From a bacterium (GTDB taxonomy: Bacteria > Planctomycetota > Planctomycetia > Planctomycetales > Planctomycetaceae), in the NCBI GenBank assembly GCA_016124895.1, contig WGMU01000016.1:19489-83488 (forward strand): 64,000 nt of DNA. The letters are read 5' to 3'. Below are positions 60,690 to 64,000 of the stretch, piece by piece. Position 1 is the first letter of the stretch. Each line of letters opens with the position of its first letter. Under the pieces are notes generated by a model. That model had not been told where the DNA came from. It ran no database searches and was given only the letters and a program-made list of their open reading frames with translations. Position numbers and translations under genes: made by a program.

Positions 60690-63446
60690 ATGGCGGATAC
60701 AGCCACAAAAGTGAGAATCTTTTCGCTCGCGAAAGAGCTGGGGATGGACAGTAAGGTGCTCATCGAGCACTGCCGCGAAGCCGGCCTGACCGTCAAGGGA
60801 TCGGCGCTGGCCTCCATTTCCCCGGAAGAAAAGCAGCTTGTCCTGGATCATATTGCCGGCGCCGGTGGTGGCGGATCCAATGAGCCTGAGGTTGACCTCG
60901 CCCCAACGCGCGAACACGTTCCTGAACTGACATCGCGGATGCGCGAGTTGCGGACGATGGCTCCGAAGGAGCGTCCGCGCCCTGTCGAACAGGCACCCGA
61001 ACCCGTTATTGAGACGCCAGTGGCCGACGTTGAGGTTGAGGTTTCGGAAACGGAGAGTGCCGAAGCAGTCGTTGCCACCGAAGGAGCTGAGGAGACAGCG
61101 GACGCTCCAGCCGCCGAACCTGCACCTGAGGAAGCCGTTCAGCCAGCAGCAGATGCAAAAGATGAACTGGCCGCCGTCACGCGGGACGACTACCAGCCGA
61201 AGCATGGTGGGGGTGTCGCTCGAGATATGCGTCCGGTTGGCACACCAACGCACTCGGACCTGCCGGTTCGTCGGGAGAAGGTGAAATCCCGGCCGTCGTT
61301 GCCCGGACTGGCGGCCATCCCGCAGTTCAAGCCTCAGGAATCCCGGAAGAAGGCTGAGAACGAACCCAAGGCTCAGAAGCCCGAAATTCGCCTCGCTCCG
61401 GATGAGTATGACGCGCAGAGTCCGCTGGCCGAACGGTTGAAACAGGCGGCCGAAGAGAAGAGTCGTCGCAGCAGCAAGCCCGGACCTGCCGGACGGAAAG
61501 ACGCCGCTCTTCTTGACGAAGAAGAAAAGAAAAGCCGTGGCATGGGGTCGCTGGATTCGACCCGCAGTGAACGCCGGCAGCGTCGACAGCGAACTGTTTC
61601 TCGTGAAGAAGAAGAGTCACGGACGCGGCGCTCGACAGGAATGCGGCGGAAAAAGCGTTCTGGACCTGTTGACCTGAAAACTTCGGCGGTCGTCGAGTTT
61701 CCGCTGACTGTCAGGAGCCTGTCAGAAGCGATCGGCCGACCTGCCAAGCAGATCATCAGCATCCTGTGGAAGCGTGGCGAGATGGTCACGATCAACCAGA
61801 TGCTTGATGAGGAAGCAGCCTGGGAAATTGCCGCGGAACTTGGCGTCGAGCTGGAAGTCAAACGCCAGCAGTCGGGTGAAGAGTTTCTGGACGAAATCAT
61901 TGAACGCGAGGAACCGGAAGAACTCCTGCAGCCCCGGCCGCCAGTTGTCACAATTCTCGGACACGTTGACCACGGTAAGACGTCGCTGCTTGACAAGATT
62001 CGCGAAACAAATGTCGTAGCGGGCGAAGCCGGCGGAATTACGCAGCACATCCGTTCGTACCAGGTCGACTATAACGGTCAGCAGATTACGTTCGTCGATA
62101 CGCCTGGCCATGCCGCGTTCGGCGAAATGCGAGCCCGTGGTGCCAACGTCACGGACATCATCGTGCTGGTTGTCGCAGCCAACGACAGCGTGATGCCGCA
62201 GACGGTTGAGTGCATCAGTCACGCGAAGGCTTCCGGGGCTCCCGTGATTGTCGCCCTCAACAAGTGCGACCTTCCGGATATTAACGAGCAGAAGGTGTTG
62301 ACCGACCTGTCCGTCAACGGCGTGCAGCCTCAGGAATGGGGTGGTGATGTCGAAGTCGTCCGAACATCGGCAATCACCGGACAGGGTATCGACGAACTGC
62401 TCGAAACGATCCTGCTGACAGCAGAAATCGGCGAGCTGAAAGCCAACCCGGAGTGCAACGGCGTCGGCGTCTGCCTCGAAGCATTTCAGGACGAAGGTCT
62501 GGGACCGATCGCCTGGGTCATCGTGCAGAAGGGAACTCTGCGGGTTGGCGATCAGATGCTGGTCGGACAGGCCTGCGGACGCATCCGCAATATTTACAAC
62601 GACCGCGGTGAATCGATTACTGAAGCTCCGCCGTCGATGCCGGTTAAAGTGACGGGCCTCGACGTTGTGCCGGGTGCCGGCGATCACTTCTTCGTGCTGG
62701 ACGATATCGAAAAGGCACGTGAGATCGCGGCCGAGCGGAAGTTTGCAGGTCGAACCGAACTGCTCGCCGGCCGCAATCGGCCACGCACGCTCGATGACAT
62801 TCTCAATGCCGCACGCGACGGCGCCGTGCAGGATCTCAACGTGATCCTGAAAGCGGACACGCCGGGCTCGATCGAGGCGCTCAAGAGTGAAATCGGCAAG
62901 CTCGATCATCCGGAAGTCCGCGTGCAGGTTCTGCACGAGGCTGTCGGCGGCGTCAACGAGAGCGACATTTATCTGGCCAGCGCGTCGGACGCGATCATCA
63001 TCGCGTTTCACGTCATCGCGGAAGACCGGGCTCTCTCGCTGGCCGATCAGGAAGGCGTCGAAATCCGTCGATACGACATCATCTACGAAGTCACAGACCA
63101 TATCCGCAACACCCTGGAAGGCCTGCTGATTCCGGAAAAGGTTCAGGTAGCCACCGGTCGGGCCATTGTCCTGCAGACGTTCTCGGTCAGCCGGACCGGA
63201 ACGATTGCCGGATGTCGTATCCTGAACGGGACGATCGAACGGAATCATCGCGTTCACGTCATCCGCGACCAGAAGGTGCTCAACGACTACCCGATCGCGT
63301 CACTGCGGCGCGTCAAGGACGACGTCAAGGAAGTTCGCGAGGGTATGGAATGCGGTATCCGTCTGGACGGTTTTAACGATGTGAAGGAAGGCGACCTGCT
63401 GGAAGCTTTCCGCATCGACGAAGTGAAGCGGACGCTGAACGACTGA
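60690..63446 (+). CDS. infB: Translation initiation factor IF-2
   Basis: The 918-residue GTPase positions initiator tRNA on the ribosome. It begins with an IF2_N domain ([21 protein letters not shown]). A variable acidic/basic linker (about 50-340, rich in Ala/Pro/Glu and Arg/Lys) follows, then a second IF2_N-like helical part. The G domain has GHVDHGKT (424-431), [16 protein letters not shown] and NKCD. The C-terminal beta barrels and IF2-C2 complete it. GGAG lies close to the ATG. It is 143 bp after nusA and 107 bp before rbfA. Confidence 0.98.
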   Translation: MADTATKVRIFSLAKELGMDSKVLIEHCREAGLTVKGSALASISPEEKQLVLDHIAGAGGGGSNEPEVDLAPTREHVPELTSRMRELRTMAPKERPRPVEQAPEPVIETPVADVEVEVSETESAEAVVATEGAEETADAPAAEPAPEEAVQPAADAKDELAAVTRDDYQPKHGGGVARDMRPVGTPTHSDLPVRREKVKSRPSLPGLAAIPQFKPQESRKKAENEPKAQKPEIRLAPDEYDAQSPLAERLKQAAEEKSRRSSKPGPAGRKDAALLDEEEKKSRGMGSLDSTRSERRQRRQRTVSREEEESRTRRSTGMRRKKRSGPVDLKTSAVVEFPLTVRSLSEAIGRPAKQIISILWKRGEMVTINQMLDEEAAWEIAAELGVELEVKRQQSGEEFLDEIIEREEPEELLQPRPPVVTILGHVDHGKTSLLDKIRETNVVAGEAGGITQHIRSYQVDYNGQQITFVDTPGHAAFGEMRARGANVTDIIVLVVAANDSVMPQTVECISHAKASGAPVIVALNKCDLPDINEQKVLTDLSVNGVQPQEWGGDVEVVRTSAITGQGIDELLETILLTAEIGELKANPECNGVGVCLEAFQDEGLGPIAWVIVQKGTLRVGDQMLVGQACGRIRNIYNDRGESITEAPPSMPVKVTGLDVVPGAGDHFFVLDDIEKAREIAAERKFAGRTELLAGRNRPRTLDDILNAARDGAVQDLNVILKADTPGSIEALKSEIGKLDHPEVRVQVLHEAVGGVNESDIYLASASDAIIIAFHVIAEDRALSLADQEGVEIRRYDIIYEVTDHIRNTLEGLLIPEKVQVATGRAIVLQTFSVSRTGTIAGCRILNGTIERNHRVHVIRDQKVLNDYPIASLRRVKDDVKEVREGMECGIRLDGFNDVKEGDLLEAFRIDEVKRTLND

Positions 63447-63553
63447 GTTCGCTGAACTGCCTGAGACGATTTCCCGTCTCTGGCAGCATGTTTGTGGCCT
63501 GATGCGGCGATTGCTGCGCTGGTCGTCTGTTGTTTTTCCGATCTGGTCTGCTC

Positions 63554-64000
63554 ATGTCGTCTCGACGCGTTGCCCGTCTGGCTGAAGCGATCCGCGAAAC
63601 CGTTTCGACCGCCGTGCTGTTCAATCTGCGTGATCCTCGAATCAAAAACGTGACCGTCCTGCGCGCGGAAGTCACCCCTGACCTGCGCAGTGCAAAAGTC
63701 TATGTTTCCGTGATGGGCAGCGAGCGTGACAAAGCACTTTCGCTGCAGGGTCTGGATTCGTCGCGCGGGTTCCTGCAGTCAAAGATCGCTGACCGGATTC
63801 AGACTCGTTACACGCCGGTGCTGAAATTCGTGCTCGACGAAAAGGCGACGGATCAGGTGACCGAGGCCGCGCGCATCCTTGATGAACTGGCCGAAGAGCG
63901 GCGTCAACGAGGCGAACCGGCAGAGCCGGGGCTCTCGCCCGATGACGATTCGTCCCCGGACGCAGACTTTGCGGACGATGATGACGAACCGGCAGAGCCC
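63554..64000 (+). CDS. rbfA: Ribosome-binding factor A, 3'-truncated by the window edge
   Basis: The frame is open from ATG 63554 to the last base (149 codons, no stop). It begins SSRRVARLAEAIRETVS and has NLRDPRIKNVTVLRAEVTPDL and SAKVYVSVMG, the RbfA KH-type signature. LKFVLDEKATDQVTEAARI and LDELAEERRQR follow. It then enters an acidic low-complexity tail still open at the edge (Asp/Glu/Pro-rich). RbfA matures the 30S subunit and commonly follows infB. The length past the core suggests a planctomycete-type extended tail. Confidence 0.93.
   Translation, partial: MSSRRVARLAEAIRETVSTAVLFNLRDPRIKNVTVLRAEVTPDLRSAKVYVSVMGSERDKALSLQGLDSSRGFLQSKIADRIQTRYTPVLKFVLDEKATDQVTEAARILDELAEERRQRGEPAEPGLSPDDDSSPDADFADDDDEPAEP

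Noticed and set aside
61722..63257. 511-codon open frame opposite infB
   Set aside because: Shadow frame in a conserved gene; no ribosome site or family features.

Overview
The window looks like a chromosomal segment of a planctomycete (Planctomycetota, probably Planctomycetales). The sequence is GC-rich. It carries family types concentrated in that phylum: a Tat-exported DUF1501 protein, a DUF1080 / PVC-type dehydrogenase / cytochrome c fusion, two sulfatase genes, a DUF1573 protein, a soluble Ser/Thr kinase and many secreted hypothetical proteins. LpxB indicates a Gram-negative, lipid A-making envelope. Gaps between genes are long and full of short palindromic repeats.

Layout. 1-3.1 kb: end of an MFS transporter, a serine hydrolase and a small zinc-ribbon membrane protein. 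3.1-7.6 kb: dnaK (-), dcd (+) and a sarcosine oxidase-like flavoenzyme (-). 7.8-15.2 kb: a repetitive lipoprotein (-), DUF1501 (-), a beta-helix protein (+) and a sulfatase (+). 15.3-18.3 kb: a Rieske protein abutting ComEC. 18.3-25.5 kb (-): a tetraheme lipoprotein with a UshA-like front, DUF1573 and HrpA. 25.6-26.7 kb (+): a methyltransferase and a DUF5989 protein. 26.9-31.1 kb (-): a sugar ABC transporter operon (binding protein, ATPase, permease) whose last gene is speD, overlapping the permease by 4 nt. 31.5-38.4 kb: a secreted unknown (+), the large DUF1080/PVC cytochrome (-) and a protein kinase (-). 38.6-43.3 kb (+): an oxidoreductase-golvesin-sulfatase fusion and lpxB. 43.3-48.2 kb: a repeat-rich gap, an archaeal-type phosphoglycerate mutase (-), then an enolase-superfamily enzyme, a DEDDh exonuclease and a Uma2-family protein (+). 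48.5-54.8 kb: an orphan RND adaptor, a NUDIX hydrolase (-), lysS, a VWA protein and a small secreted protein. 55-58.4 kb: a two-component system (+) and two small envelope genes (-). 58.4-64 kb: a structured leader with an intrinsic terminator, then nusA-infB-rbfA, with rbfA running off the end.

How genes work together. The clearest units are the ABC transporter-speD operon, the histidine kinase-response regulator pair and the nusA-infB-rbfA translation/transcription operon. Cytochromes, sulfatases, the beta-helix protein and DUF1080 domains suggest a surface-polysaccharide-degrading lifestyle, by inference. No phage, integrase, transposase gene, CRISPR array, tRNA or rRNA was found. The mobile content is limited to short non-coding palindromic and MITE-like repeats.
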